Numbered from the stretch's first letter, positions 25,179-33,583 are shown. The stretch: DNA of 64,000 bases from Lachnospiraceae bacterium YSB2008 (GCA_000687655.1 JHWR01000001.1:1-64000); one strand, 5' to 3'. Translations and numbers: made by a program. Notes: generated by a model from the letters alone, not told the origin.

Positions 25179-26002
25179 CAGTCTTCCTCCTTTTCCTTAT
25201 CGAATCTTCGCATAAGAAGGAGTCCGATCATAATGATTATTGTAAGTATTATGGATATGGCACTTCCGAAATTCCAGTTTCCGACAGAAATGAACTGATT
25301 CTCAATAAGGTTACCGATAAGTGTGTACTGTCCTCCTCCAAGAAGCTTCGGAATAACGAAGGTTGAAATGGACAGAAGGAAAGTCATCATGACTCCATTT
25401 ATAACTCCCGGAATTGACATCTTGAAGATTACTTCAAGAAATGTCTGAACCTTATTTGCACCGAGGTCATGCGATGCCTCAATAAGTGAAGGATCTATCT
25501 TCCTTATAGACGTATGGATAGGAATAACCATAAACGGAAGCATATCGCTGACAAGGCCGAGTATTACCGCAAGATCAGTATACATGAATGTCTCAGGGCT
25601 ATGTCCCATTGCGATAAGGAGCTTGTTGATCAGTCCATTATCAGACAGAATGCTTATCCATGCATAAGTACGGAGAAGCGTATTGATCCACATAGGAATA
25701 GTTACAAACAGTATAAGAAGATTCTGTACTCTGTCATTGAAAATACTGATAAGGTAAGCAAGTGGATACCCGACAACAAAACAGATAAGTACAGAAATAA
25801 AGCCCAGTGTAAATGACTTCTTCAGGACTTCAAGATATATAGGTTCGCCGATCTTCTTAAAATTCTCAAGAGTGAACTGTATGTTCACAAGGTGATTGCC
25901 TCCGGTCGTGAAGGCATAAAGAACAATCATAAGAAGCGGCACTATGACGATAATAACAGACCATATAAGATACGGTCTTATAAGCTTTGTAAAATGTCTC
26001 AT
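25178..26002 (-). CDS. potB: Polyamine ABC transporter permease PotB
   Basis: The 274-residue permease has about six TM helices and the EAA loop EASHDLGANKVQTFLEVIFKMSIPG that docks to the ATPase. I start at the ATG at 26002, four bases after the potA stop codon; the longer frame would lie inside potA. It pairs with the permease half of PotCD to carry spermidine or putrescine inward, powered by PotA. Order potA-potB-potCD with near-zero spacing shows one operon. Confidence 0.95.
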   Translation of the reverse strand: MRHFTKLIRPYLIWSVIIVIVPLLMIVLYAFTTGGNHLVNIQFTLENFKKIGEPIYLEVLKKSFTLGFISVLICFVVGYPLAYLISIFNDRVQNLLILFVTIPMWINTLLRTYAWISILSDNGLINKLLIAMGHSPETFMYTDLAVILGLVSDMLPFMVIPIHTSIRKIDPSLIEASHDLGANKVQTFLEVIFKMSIPGVINGVMMTFLLSISTFVIPKLLGGGQYTLIGNLIENQFISVGNWNFGSAISIILTIIIMIGLLLMRRFDKEKEED

Positions 26003-26006
26003 TTTT

Positions 26007-27053
26007 TTAATCCCAATCCATACGATACATAACGTGAATATCATCCGGTTCAAATGTAAGTCCTACAGAAAGACCCGGTTCATAATAATCTGTAGTGTGG
26101 ATGAGATAATCTCTTTTGTCAGTTCCTACAACAATCTCATGATGAACGCCACGGAAAACAACTGACTTAACAGTACCTGTCAACTTAGCCTTCTTAGCCT
26201 TCACAATCTCGATGTCCTCAGGTCGGATAACCACCTCAACCTCTTCATTGTCCTTGAAGCCTTTATCGACACATTCAAAATCAAATCCATCGAAGTTTAC
26301 AAGAAGATCCTTCTTCATAACAGCAGGAATAATATTAGACTCTCCGATGAATCCGGCAACAAAACGGTTCTCCGGCTCGTTATAGATATCCTCCGGGCTC
26401 CCTACCTGCTGAATGATACCTTCATTCATAACAACTACAGTATCAGACATTGAAAGAGCTTCTTCCTGATCATGTGTTACAAATATAAATGTAATGCCTA
26501 CTTCTTTTTGTATCCTCTTAAGTTCTGTCTGCATGCCTTTTCTAAGCTTGGCATCCAGAGCTCCAAGAGGCTCATCAAGAAGGAGAACCTTCGGTTCATT
26601 TACAAGCGCACGGGCTATGGCAACTCTCTGCTGCTGCCCTCCTGAAAGACTTGTCACATCTCTCTTCTCATATCCCGCAAGTCCTACCAGATCAAGCATC
26701 TCTGTTACCTTATGCTGAATAAGTGACTTATCCATCTTTTTCATCTTAAGTCCAAAGGCAACATTGTCAAAGACATTAAGAAATGGAAAAAGCGCATACT
26801 TCTGAAATACTGTATTTACTTCTCTCTTGTATGAAGGAACCTTTGATATATCAACTCCTCCAAAAAGCACCTCTCCTGAAGATGGTTCCTCAAATCCTGC
26901 TATGATACGCAGTGTAGTGGTCTTACCACATCCTGATGGTCCGAGCAGGGTCAGGAATTCATTTTCGTGGATTGTCAGGTCTATACCCTTCAGAACCTGG
27001 AGTTCACCAAAGTTCTTCGTAAGACCTTTCAGTTCAATGATCGCGTTTTCCAA
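26007..27053 (-). CDS. potA: Polyamine ABC transporter ATPase PotA
   Basis: The 348-residue ATPase has Walker [15 protein letters not shown], signature [15 protein letters not shown], Walker [18 protein letters not shown], the switch motif [10 protein letters not shown], and a C-terminal TOBE/MOP regulatory domain from about residue 240 ([11 protein letters not shown]). The start is a TTG at 27053 with AGGAG 9 bases upstream; no better start is near. It energises PotB-PotCD. First gene of the pot operon, 39 bases downstream of a small membrane-protein gene. Confidence 0.95.
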   Translation of the reverse strand: MENAIIELKGLTKNFGELQVLKGIDLTIHENEFLTLLGPSGCGKTTTLRIIAGFEEPSSGEVLFGGVDISKVPSYKREVNTVFQKYALFPFLNVFDNVAFGLKMKKMDKSLIQHKVTEMLDLVGLAGYEKRDVTSLSGGQQQRVAIARALVNEPKVLLLDEPLGALDAKLRKGMQTELKRIQKEVGITFIFVTHDQEEALSMSDTVVVMNEGIIQQVGSPEDIYNEPENRFVAGFIGESNIIPAVMKKDLLVNFDGFDFECVDKGFKDNEEVEVVIRPEDIEIVKAKKAKLTGTVKSVVFRGVHHEIVVGTDKRDYLIHTTDYYEPGLSVGLTFEPDDIHVMYRMDWD

Positions 27054-27092
27054 ATCTTTTGTCTCCTATAAATAATTATTAATAATGATGTA

Positions 27093-27506
27093 TTATTTGA
27101 ACATCTCAGCAAACTTTGCAAGTGGTTCAACTGCAGCAGCGAGATCCTCTATACCCTGATTAAGTGTATCAAAATCAATACCGTTGATACTTTCCATAGC
27201 TTTTCCTACTGATTCTGTATTCTCTACTACAAGAGAATCAACATCAGATACCATGGTATCAATATTACTGATAGTGGACTGTGTATCAGCAACAAGTGTC
27301 TGTGTCTCTGTAATTGTAGCCTGAACCTGATCTATAGTTGATGTAACCTTCGGAACTATAATGCAGAGAGCTATAGCAACAGCTACGAATATTCCGAGTG
27401 TTGCAAACGCTGTAATCCTCTGTCCAAGAGCATCTTTTCTCTGGCTTTTAACAAGTTCAACCAACAGTTCATGATCATCCATACCTTTTAATTTTTCGTC
27501 ACCCAT
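27093..27506 (-). CDS. Small membrane-anchored coiled-coil protein
   Basis: The 137-residue protein has a short acidic start (MGDEKLKGMDDHELLVELVKS), one TM helix at about residues 32-53 (ITAFATLGIFVAVAIALCIIV), and a heptad-patterned tail (TSTIDQVQATITETQTLV...) likely to form a long coiled coil. I start at the ATG at 27506, with GGAGG 8 bases upstream. It lies directly before potA and may be cotranscribed. The layout recalls MCP-like or spectrin-like linkers with no signalling end. Function unknown. Confidence 0.78.
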   Translation of the reverse strand: MGDEKLKGMDDHELLVELVKSQRKDALGQRITAFATLGIFVAVAIALCIIVPKVTSTIDQVQATITETQTLVADTQSTISNIDTMVSDVDSLVVENTESVGKAMESINGIDFDTLNQGIEDLAAAVEPLAKFAEMFK

Positions 27507-27551
27507 AATGAATACCTCCATTTAATAATAATAAGTAAATAACCACTATGA

Positions 27552-27580
27552 ATGATAATATATTTTCAAGATATACTCAA
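27552..27580 (-). promoter_or_regulatory. Possible promoter of the coiled-coil/pot operon
   Basis: Minus strand: -35 TTGAGT (27580-27575), 17-base spacer, -10 TATCAT (27557-27552), about 45 bases before the ATG at 27506. Confidence 0.42.
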
Positions 27581-27585
27581 CCTAT

Positions 27586-27999
27586 TTAAAGCGAAAAACT
27601 ATGTGGCAAAAGATCGCCAAACTGCATTATTTCATAATCTTCTTCGGATGAGGCAACTATTACAGGAATATCATTTGACTCAGCAAACTCTGATATTACC
27701 TGTCTGCATATACCACATGGATAAGGAAGATTTTCTCTATCCCCACCTACGACTGCGATAGCTTTAATAACCCTGTATCCTTCACTGACCATTTTGAATA
27801 TAGCCGTTCTTTCCGCACAGTTAGTTGCACCATATGAAGCATTTTCAATGTTGCAGCCGGTAAAAAGCTTTTCCTCTCCGGAATTTGAATCTACAGCCAG
27901 CACAGCCGCTCCGACCTTATAATCTGAATACACAGCATACGCATTTTCTCTTGCTGTAAATGCACTTTTGATCAAATTCAGCATAATATCCTTTTCCAT
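27586..27999 (-). CDS. cdd: Cytidine deaminase
   Basis: Cdd deaminates cytidine and deoxycytidine to uridine and deoxyuridine in pyrimidine salvage. The 137-residue length is typical of the tetrameric form. Zinc is bound by Cys61, Cys95 and Cys98, with the proton-shuttle Glu63, seen as NCAERTA and LPYPCGICRQ. FTGCNIENASYGATN is the substrate loop. The ATG at 27999 has GGAGGGG upstream; an earlier in-frame ATG at 28029 falls in the tRNA-operon terminator. It fits with the pyrimidine phosphorylase and pyr genes further on. Confidence 0.95.
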   Translation of the reverse strand: MEKDIMLNLIKSAFTARENAYAVYSDYKVGAAVLAVDSNSGEEKLFTGCNIENASYGATNCAERTAIFKMVSEGYRVIKAIAVVGGDRENLPYPCGICRQVISEFAESNDIPVIVASSEEDYEIMQFGDLLPHSFSL

Positions 28000-28011
28000 A
28001 ATATCCCCTCC

Positions 28012-28046
28012 AAAAAAAGGCTTATCCACATACGTGGATAAGCCTT
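28012..28046 (-). terminator. Terminator of the tRNA array
   Basis: Perfect 13-base arms (AAGGCTTATCCAC and its complement) with a 4-base loop, followed on the minus strand by seven T. It ends the tRNA transcript after tRNA-Leu and lies just before cdd. Confidence 0.9.
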
Positions 28047-28053
28047 ATATAAG

Positions 28054-28136
28054 TGCGGATAACAGGAGTTGAACCTGCACGGGAGTACCCCACTAGAACC
28101 TAAATCTAGCGCGTCTGCCAATTCCGCCATATCCGC
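28054..28136 (-). tRNA. tRNA-Leu (anticodon TAG)
   Basis: Class II tRNA of 83 bases with a long variable arm. The acceptor GCGGATA pairs with TATCCGC, with discriminator A. The anticodon stem CTAGA encloses a loop TTTAGGT. No CCA is encoded. Confidence 0.95.
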
Positions 28137-28214
28137 GTATAAAAATCTTTTATAGTTTTATGTGTAAATTTCGAGTAAAAAAATAAGTGAGCAGTACTCC
28201 TGCTCACATCTTAG

Positions 28215-28287
28215 TGAACCACGCGGGAATCGAACCCGCGACAACTTGATTAAAAGTCAAGTGCTCTACCGACTGAGCTAGTGGTCC
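28215..28287 (-). tRNA. tRNA-Lys (anticodon TTT)
   Basis: Cloverleaf of 73 bases: acceptor GGACCAC with GTGGTTC (one G-T pair), D-arm AGCTCAG, anticodon loop CTTTTAA, discriminator A. No CCA is encoded. Confidence 0.95.
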
Positions 28288-28294
28288 AGAATAT

Positions 28295-28366
28295 CTGGGC
28301 TAGTTGGATTCGAACCAACGAATGCAGGAGTCAAAGTCCTGTGCCTTACCGCTTGGCTATAGCCCA
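28295..28366 (-). tRNA. tRNA-Gln (anticodon TTG)
   Basis: Cloverleaf of 72 bases with 5' T as usual for tRNA-Gln: acceptor TGGGCTA with TAGCCCA, anticodon loop CTTTGAC, T-loop TTCGAAT, discriminator G. No CCA is encoded. Confidence 0.95.
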
Positions 28367-28412
28367 TTGTTGCTAAAGCCAGGCTTCTACAGGCTTTGAC
28401 TTTGCAAAGCAG

Positions 28413-28487
<75 letters not shown>

Positions 28488-28499
28488 ATAATAAATAAG

Positions 28500-28698
28500 T
28501 CCCCATAAGGGACTAATTGGCACCAACCCCGCATTAGGCATCGGAACTGTTTTGCGGTGCCATATGTGCTGCGCGATCCTGCCCATTTGGCACCAACCCC
28601 GCTTCGCGGTGTTGATTCTGCTAAGCAGAATGTCTGCGCTTCGCGCAGGTGTCCTCGCTGCGCTCGGATCCTCGATGCACTTCGTGCATCGGGACTAT
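28500..28698. repeat. Hairpin-rich spacer with a 16-base direct repeat inside the tRNA array
   Basis: This 199-base spacer between tRNA-His and tRNA-Arg carries TTGGCACCAACCCCGC twice (28517-28532, 28587-28602). It also packs several short palindromes: AGTCCC/GGGACT, ATTCTGCTAAGCAGAAT, GCGCTTCGCGC and TGCACTTCGTGCA. It is much more G+C-rich than other spacers here. There is no open frame of note. It may hold processing or RNA-stability elements, or be a decayed repeat. Confidence 0.6.
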
Positions 28699-28772
<74 letters not shown>

Positions 28773-28778
28773 AAGAAA

Positions 28779-28849
28779 AGCGGGTGATGGGAATCGAACC
28801 CACGTATCTAGCTTGGAAGGCTAGTGTTCTACCATTGAACTACACCCGC
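28779..28849 (-). tRNA. tRNA-Gly (anticodon TCC)
   Basis: Cloverleaf of 71 bases: acceptor GCGGGTG with CACCCGC, anticodon loop CTTCCAA, discriminator T. No CCA is encoded. Confidence 0.95.
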
Positions 28850-28873
28850 AAATTAATGCTAAAATGTATCGGA

Positions 28874-28949
28874 GTCGGGGTGACAGGATTCGAACCTGCG
28901 ACCTCCTGATCCCAAATCAGGCGCTCTAGCCAAGCTGAGCCACACCCCG
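28874..28949 (-). tRNA. tRNA-Pro (anticodon TGG)
   Basis: Cloverleaf of 76 bases: acceptor CGGGGTG with CACCCCG, anticodon loop TTTGGGA, T-loop TTCGAAT, discriminator A. First tRNA after the promoter at 28999-29027. No CCA is encoded. Confidence 0.95.
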
Positions 28950-28998
28950 ATGTCGGTCTCTCACTTTCAGGCTAAAGCCTTTTCGTAAAGCAAGAGTT

Positions 28999-29027
28999 AT
29001 TATACATAAACACTGTTTCAGTGTCAA
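28999..29027 (-). promoter_or_regulatory. Consensus promoter of the seven-tRNA unit
   Basis: Minus strand: exact consensus -35 TTGACA (29027-29022), 17-base spacer, exact -10 TATAAT (29004-28999). It lies between tRNA-Met and tRNA-Pro and drives Pro, Gly, Arg, His, Gln, Lys and Leu. Confidence 0.9.
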
Positions 29028-29062
29028 TGATTTTGAAGCATATAATTATTAATTATATGGAA

Positions 29063-29136
29063 TAGCGGGAGGGGGATTTGAACCCTCGACACCGCGGGTA
29101 TGAACCGCGTGCTCTAGCCAACTGAGCTATCCCGCC
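29063..29136 (-). tRNA. Elongator tRNA-Met (anticodon CAT)
   Basis: Cloverleaf of 74 bases: acceptor GGCGGGA with TCCCGCT (a G-T end pair), anticodon stem CGCGG with loop TTCATAC. It lacks the unpaired 1-72 C and the three G-C pairs of initiator tRNA, so it is the elongator form; a CAT-type tRNA-Ile is less likely but not excluded. No CCA is encoded. Confidence 0.9.
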
Positions 29137-29161
29137 ATAAGCGCTCTTTTAAGAAATTGGA

Positions 29162-29234
29162 TGGGGCCTACAGGGCTCGAACCTGTGACCCTCTGCTTGT
29201 AAGGCAGATGCTCTCCCAGCTGAGCTAAGACCCC
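29162..29234 (-). tRNA. tRNA-Val (anticodon TAC)
   Basis: Cloverleaf of 73 bases: acceptor GGGGTCT with AGGCCCC, D-arm AGCTCAGCTGGGAGAGC, anticodon loop CTTACAA, discriminator A. No CCA is encoded. Confidence 0.95.
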
Positions 29235-29257
29235 TTACTCTCAAAAGCACAAGCGCT

Positions 29258-29286
29258 ATTATAAAAAAACTTACATTAAAAGTCAA
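29258..29286 (-). promoter_or_regulatory. Near-consensus promoter of tRNA-Val/tRNA-Met
   Basis: Minus strand: -35 TTGACT (29286-29281), 17-base spacer with a T run, -10 TATAAT (29263-29258). Confidence 0.88.
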
Positions 29287-29323
29287 GCAGTTTTTTTAAC
29301 TAATTAATCCTTTATTTTTTGAC

Positions 29324-29887
29324 TTACTCAACCTCTGCTGCAACTGCCTTAAGAACCTCTGAATCCAGTCCATATGTATCAGATTCATCGCCCTGTCCTC
29401 TTACAAGAATTGAATAGCTGAAGTTATTTGTAACCCAGATAGCTTTCATGGTTCTTCCATCTTCATTTCCGTAGCAGTCAATCTCATAATCACCAACAGT
29501 TTCCTTCCAGCTGAACTTATATTCATTATAATCTCCGGAAACATCTGTCGTATCCTGCTTAAGGCCCTTGCGAACAGTCAGCTCAGCAGCTCCTATATAT
29601 CCATCAGCTTCAGCGATACCCTTCATGTATCTGAAGCCATCCCATCCGATCTGTCCGCTGCTTGTCTCTGTACCTGCTGCAGGAACATTAAAATATCCTA
29701 CTTCTGCACCTTCTGCAGCATCACTTGATGATGCAACATCAGACCAGGGATTTGCCAGACCAACCTCAGATGTCACTTCTTCAACTGTAGTAGCTTCGGT
29801 TGTTGTATCAGTCTTAGCTCCGCCACATGCTGTTACACCAAGAACCATAGCTGCTGTAATCATTGTTACCAAAATCTTCTTTTTCAT
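29324..29887 (-). CDS. Putative lipoprotein of unknown function
   Basis: The ATG at 29887 has AAGGAG upstream. The 187-residue product begins KKKILVTMITAAMVLG then VTAC, a clear lipobox. A Thr/Glu-rich linker follows (TTTEATTVEEV), similar to the linker of the lipoprotein at 1320-1832. The folded part (about 55-187) contains GWDGFRYMKGIAEADGYIG and KAIWVTNNFSYSILVRG. It resembles small surface lipoproteins common in Lachnospiraceae, with no domain I can name. It has its own promoter and stands alone. Confidence 0.82.
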   Translation of the reverse strand: MKKKILVTMITAAMVLGVTACGGAKTDTTTEATTVEEVTSEVGLANPWSDVASSSDAAEGAEVGYFNVPAAGTETSSGQIGWDGFRYMKGIAEADGYIGAAELTVRKGLKQDTTDVSGDYNEYKFSWKETVGDYEIDCYGNEDGRTMKAIWVTNNFSYSILVRGQGDESDTYGLDSEVLKAVAAEVE

Positions 29888-29940
29888 TTTGTCAATCTCC
29901 TTACAGTTCAATAATCAAAGTATCATTTTGAATCCAGAAG

Positions 29941-29969
29941 AGTATACACCTGACTCCATATATCATCAA
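29941..29969 (-). promoter_or_regulatory. Promoter of the lipoprotein gene
   Basis: Minus strand: -35 TTGATG (29969-29964), 17-base spacer, -10 TATACT (29946-29941), about 50 bases before the ATG at 29887. Confidence 0.6.
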
Positions 29970-29997
29970 CACAATATTTGTATAAAGATATAATCAT

Positions 29998-30037
29998 AAA
30001 AAGAGTGCCACGCCGAATAGTTCAAACATAGCACTCT
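29998..30037 (-). terminator. Terminator of the small acidic membrane protein
   Basis: Minus strand: AGAGTGC and GCACTCT arms around a 22-base loop, followed by TTTTT, about 40 bases after the stop codon at 30078. Confidence 0.7.
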
Positions 30038-30077
30038 CTCTTATGAAAGGAGTATCGTTAAATTTTATATTACAATA

Positions 30078-30320
30078 CTACTCTGCAGCTACCTCAGGAG
30101 TAACATCCTCAGCGATATCTGCATCATCTTCAAAGAAGTCATCATCAAAATCATCATCGAACTCATCAAAATCATCGAGATAATCCGGTGTAAGATACTT
30201 ATAAACTGCAAGTGCGATACCAGCAATTATAGCGATAATACCAACGATGATTGAAATAGTGATTATGGCATTCTTTGCTGCATTGATAGGATTCTCCTCA
30301 ACAACAAGTTCTTTCTTCAT
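30078..30320 (-). CDS. Small membrane protein with Asp/Phe-rich tail
   Basis: The 80-residue protein has one TM helix (about residues 16-40, IITISIIVGIIAIIAGIALAVY) after a short N-terminus, then an extremely acidic tail (FDEFDDDFDDDFFEDDADI). I start at the ATG at 30320 with AAAGGTGG upstream. The tail may bind cations or a basic partner such as a ribosome, DNA or cationic peptide. No family recognised, though similar small proteins occur in Lachnospiraceae. Confidence 0.75.
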   Translation of the reverse strand: MKKELVVEENPINAAKNAIITISIIVGIIAIIAGIALAVYKYLTPDYLDDFDEFDDDFDDDFFEDDADIAEDVTPEVAAE

Positions 30321-30431
30321 TCGTAAGTCCACCTTTCATATATCATATAGTATATTTAGTATAGCACATCACAAGATGTACTGCCACCCTAAATTGATTA
30401 AAATTATGTTACTTTTCTCTTTCTTTTTTCT

Positions 30432-32747
30432 TTAAACCTTCTTCAGCTTGGCCAGTGATGCAAACATCCTCTTTTCGCCTACTCTGCTGAAATCAACAGT
30501 AACCTCATATTCATTTCCGGTCTTCACAAGTTCTTTGACTACACCGTTTCCAAACTTGATATGACGTACAGTATCACCAACAGCATAATCAACAGAAAAT
30601 CCACCGGCAGATGATGTCCCTGAACTGCCAGTCTCCTTCTTGACCGTATTTACTGTCTTATACGGATTAACACCCTTGAAACCGCTGTTTCCTGATCCAT
30701 ATGACTTTGTTTTACCCGAAGCCCCGGCCGAACTGCCACCATATACATATCCGCCACCATAACTGTCGAAACTGTCACGTTTACTGTAACCGTCACCATA
30801 TGCACTGCTTCGTCTTCTTGGCGACTCATCTCTGGTTTCAAGCAGTTCCTCAGGAATCTCCTCTATAAACCTGGATGCCTCAGTAAATGTACGAGTTCCG
30901 TTCAGCATTCTGGATCCGGCGGAACTTAAATACAGTTCCTTCATGGCTCTGGTAATTCCTACGTAGCAGAGTCTTCGTTCTTCCTCAACAGCATCAGGGT
31001 CATCTGAATCAATAGCCATTCCGCTCGGGAAAAGCCTCTCTTCCATTCCCACTATGAAGAGATATGGGAATTCAAGTCCTTTTGCACTGTGAAGAGTCAT
31101 GAGCGATACATGTCCGTTTTCAGTATCAACATCATCAGAGTCGGTATCAGCGACGAGCGCAACCTCTTCGAGAAGTCCGGTAAGAGTCGGTTCTTCAGCG
31201 CCCTGTTCATATTGCACAATCTTATTTCTGAATTCATTCAGGTTTTCAATTCTGCCCTTTGCCTCATCAGTACCTTCAAGTATCAGTTCATTTTTATACC
31301 CTGTCTTTTCCAGTATCTGATCAAAAAGCTCCGTCATACCATCTTCGATATAAGTCCTCTTGAATCCTCTGATAAGATTCATGAAATCATGTATCTTTGC
31401 AGCAGCTCTTGAGAGTTCAGGAATACTGTCAACCTCATGCATAGCATCGTACATGGACATATCATTATGTGCCGCAAACTGAGATATGCGTTCAACAGTT
31501 GTATCGCCTATTCCGCGTCGCGGTACATTTATGATTCTCTTAAGCGAACTTCCGTCAGCAGAATTGTCTACTATCTTAAGGTAACAAAGAATATCCTTAA
31601 TTTCCTTACGGGCATAGAAATTCTGTCCCCCGTAGATTTTATAAGGGATATTCGTCATGATCATTTTTTCTTCAAGAACACGAGACTGATTGTTAGTTCG
31701 GTAGAGTATTGCCATGTCCGACAGTGGAATGCCGTTAACGTTCAGAGACATAATCTTGTCCATGACCTTCTCTGCCTCGATAAACTCATTCTCATATCGG
31801 GTGTAGACTACTCTTGTTCCGTCTCCCTTTTCAGTCCAGAGATGCTTCTCTTTTCGTCCTTTATTATTCTTTATAACTGCATTTGCAGCATTCAGAATAT
31901 TTGAAGTAGAACGATAGTTCTGCTCAAGCTTAATAACCTTTGCGTTCGGATATACGCTCTCAAAATCAAGTATATTGCTGATATCAGCGCCTCTGAATTT
32001 ATAAATGGACTGATCGTCGTCACCTACTACGCAGAGATTCTTATACTTATCAGCCAGCATCTTCACAAGAATAAACTGCGTATGATTTGTATCCTGATAC
32101 TCATCTACCATTATATATCTGAAACGTTCCTGGTAAATCTCAAGAACGTCAGGATTTCGTTCAAAAAGCTGTATGGTCTTTACAATAAGGTCATCAAAGT
32201 CAAGCGCATTATTCTTTATCATACGCTTCTGATACTCACGATAAATCTTTGCAAGATTTGTACTTCGGAAATCCGACGCACATCTTTCCATATCATCCGG
32301 GCTCTGGTACTCTTCCTTTGCCTTTGATATGAAAGCTATCACACCCTTTTCAGGATAAAGCTTTGTATCGAGTCCCAGACTTCTGGTTGCTTCTCTTACA
32401 ACTGTTTTCTGATCGTCTGTATCATATATGGAGAAATTATTACTTCCACCAAGTCTCTCGTAGAATCTTCTGAGTATTCTCACGCACATCGAGTGAAATG
32501 TACTGACCCATACACTTTCAGAACCGTATCCTACAAGCCTGTCCACCCTTTCACGCATCTCGTTTGCAGCCTTATTTGTAAATGTAATGGCCAGTATGTT
32601 GTACGGGTTAACATTACATTCATCTATGAGATAAGCTATTCGATGGGTTATGACTCTGGTTTTACCGGAGCCCGCTCCGGCAAGTAAAAGAAGAGGCCCA
32701 TCCACATAGGAGCAGGCCTCTTCTTGCCTTTCATTTAATCCCTGCAT
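30432..32747 (-). CDS. pcrA: ATP-dependent DNA helicase PcrA/UvrD
   Basis: PcrA is the superfamily 1 3'-5' helicase used in nucleotide excision repair, plasmid replication and clearing RecA or stalled polymerase. The 771-residue protein has motif I LLAGAGSGKTRVITHRIAYL, motif Ia AITFTNKAANEMRERV, motif II VDEYQDTNHTQ, motif III GDDDQSIYKFRGA, motif IV EQNYRST, motif V VSLMTLHSAKGLEF and motif VI EERRLCYVGITRA. The C-terminal tail is Gly/Ser-rich and ends in a Tudor-like domain (DYAVGDTVRHIKFGNGVV) that binds RNA polymerase in relatives. Its ATG follows the PspA stop codon directly, with no spacing, suggesting coupled translation. Confidence 0.98.
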   Translation of the reverse strand: MQGLNERQEEACSYVDGPLLLLAGAGSGKTRVITHRIAYLIDECNVNPYNILAITFTNKAANEMRERVDRLVGYGSESVWVSTFHSMCVRILRRFYERLGGSNNFSIYDTDDQKTVVREATRSLGLDTKLYPEKGVIAFISKAKEEYQSPDDMERCASDFRSTNLAKIYREYQKRMIKNNALDFDDLIVKTIQLFERNPDVLEIYQERFRYIMVDEYQDTNHTQFILVKMLADKYKNLCVVGDDDQSIYKFRGADISNILDFESVYPNAKVIKLEQNYRSTSNILNAANAVIKNNKGRKEKHLWTEKGDGTRVVYTRYENEFIEAEKVMDKIMSLNVNGIPLSDMAILYRTNNQSRVLEEKMIMTNIPYKIYGGQNFYARKEIKDILCYLKIVDNSADGSSLKRIINVPRRGIGDTTVERISQFAAHNDMSMYDAMHEVDSIPELSRAAAKIHDFMNLIRGFKRTYIEDGMTELFDQILEKTGYKNELILEGTDEAKGRIENLNEFRNKIVQYEQGAEEPTLTGLLEEVALVADTDSDDVDTENGHVSLMTLHSAKGLEFPYLFIVGMEERLFPSGMAIDSDDPDAVEEERRLCYVGITRAMKELYLSSAGSRMLNGTRTFTEASRFIEEIPEELLETRDESPRRRSSAYGDGYSKRDSFDSYGGGYVYGGSSAGASGKTKSYGSGNSGFKGVNPYKTVNTVKKETGSSGTSSAGGFSVDYAVGDTVRHIKFGNGVVKELVKTGNEYEVTVDFSRVGEKRMFASLAKLKKV

Positions 32748-33467
32748 TTACTGCTCAACAGGTCCGTCTGCAGCACCACCGTCTGCAGCAGCAACTCCGA
32801 GTTTAGACTTAAGAGCTGCAAGCTCATCCTGAACGGCTGCATCAGGAGAAGCTTCATACTTCTGAGCAAGATCATCAATCTGATTGCCCGGTCCATTTGA
32901 AATAAGATCTGTTGTTGCATTTGCTATATCAAGCATAGCATCAGCCTTAGCTTCCATTCTCTCGAATGCAGCAATGCTGGATGTAGAATCAACGCTTGAA
33001 GTCATATCGTTGATCTTCTGCTGAGCCTTAGCAACTCTGATCTTAGCCTTAATTGCATCTCTTCTTGAATCAAGTTCATTTATATCAGAAACAAGCTTGT
33101 CGTGCATCTGTCTCATCTTCATAGCATTTGCTGCAGATACATCATAAGCCTGCTGTAAGCTCTGCTGCTTTGTTGTAAGTCTTGCCTTCTCCTGAAGGAA
33201 CTTAGCTGCATCTGCATCATTTCCTGATACAACAGCCTTCTCAGCATAAGCCTGCATCTTAGCGATCTCTTCTGTACACTCATCGAGATCTCTCTTTGCT
33301 CTCTTCTCATCTGCCATAACAGCAGCTGTCTCTTCCTTAACCTTAGCAAGGTCTCTGGTAAGATTACGCATTGTCTGGTCGATCATCTTCTCAGGATCTT
33401 CTGCTTTGTCAAGAAGAGCATTGATGTTAGATGCCATAATGTCTTTGAATCTTGATAAAATCCCCAT
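32748..33467 (-). CDS. PspA/IM30-family membrane-stress protein
   Basis: The 239-residue protein starts MGILSRFKDIMASNINALLDKAEDPEKM, the usual PspA/IM30 start, and is helical throughout with ESCRT-III-like heptads (residues 25-215). The tail is acidic and Ala-rich. PspA binds stressed inner membrane and limits proton leak. It is full length, unlike the short homologue at 9904-10392. A near-consensus promoter lies at 33523-33551. Its stop codon abuts the pcrA start. Confidence 0.95.
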   Translation of the reverse strand: MGILSRFKDIMASNINALLDKAEDPEKMIDQTMRNLTRDLAKVKEETAAVMADEKRAKRDLDECTEEIAKMQAYAEKAVVSGNDADAAKFLQEKARLTTKQQSLQQAYDVSAANAMKMRQMHDKLVSDINELDSRRDAIKAKIRVAKAQQKINDMTSSVDSTSSIAAFERMEAKADAMLDIANATTDLISNGPGNQIDDLAQKYEASPDAAVQDELAALKSKLGVAAADGGAADGPVEQ

Positions 33468-33522
33468 ATTTGTTACTCCTCCTTATAATGTGTGAGTTTG
33501 TTGCCTTGTTCAATCGTTTCTA

Positions 33523-33551
33523 ATTATAAACCAGCTACTACTTTCTTTCAA
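33523..33551 (-). promoter_or_regulatory. Promoter of pspA-pcrA
   Basis: Minus strand: -35 TTGAAA (33551-33546), 17-base spacer, -10 TATAAT (33528-33523). Confidence 0.7.
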
Positions 33552-33583
33552 GAACCAAATGTCCGTCTCCGGACTTCAGAATC

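Noticed and set aside
33541-33583. Terminator after pdp
   Set aside because: GTCCG/CGGAC and AGAAT/ATTCT stems are five pairs each with no T run; too weak to call.
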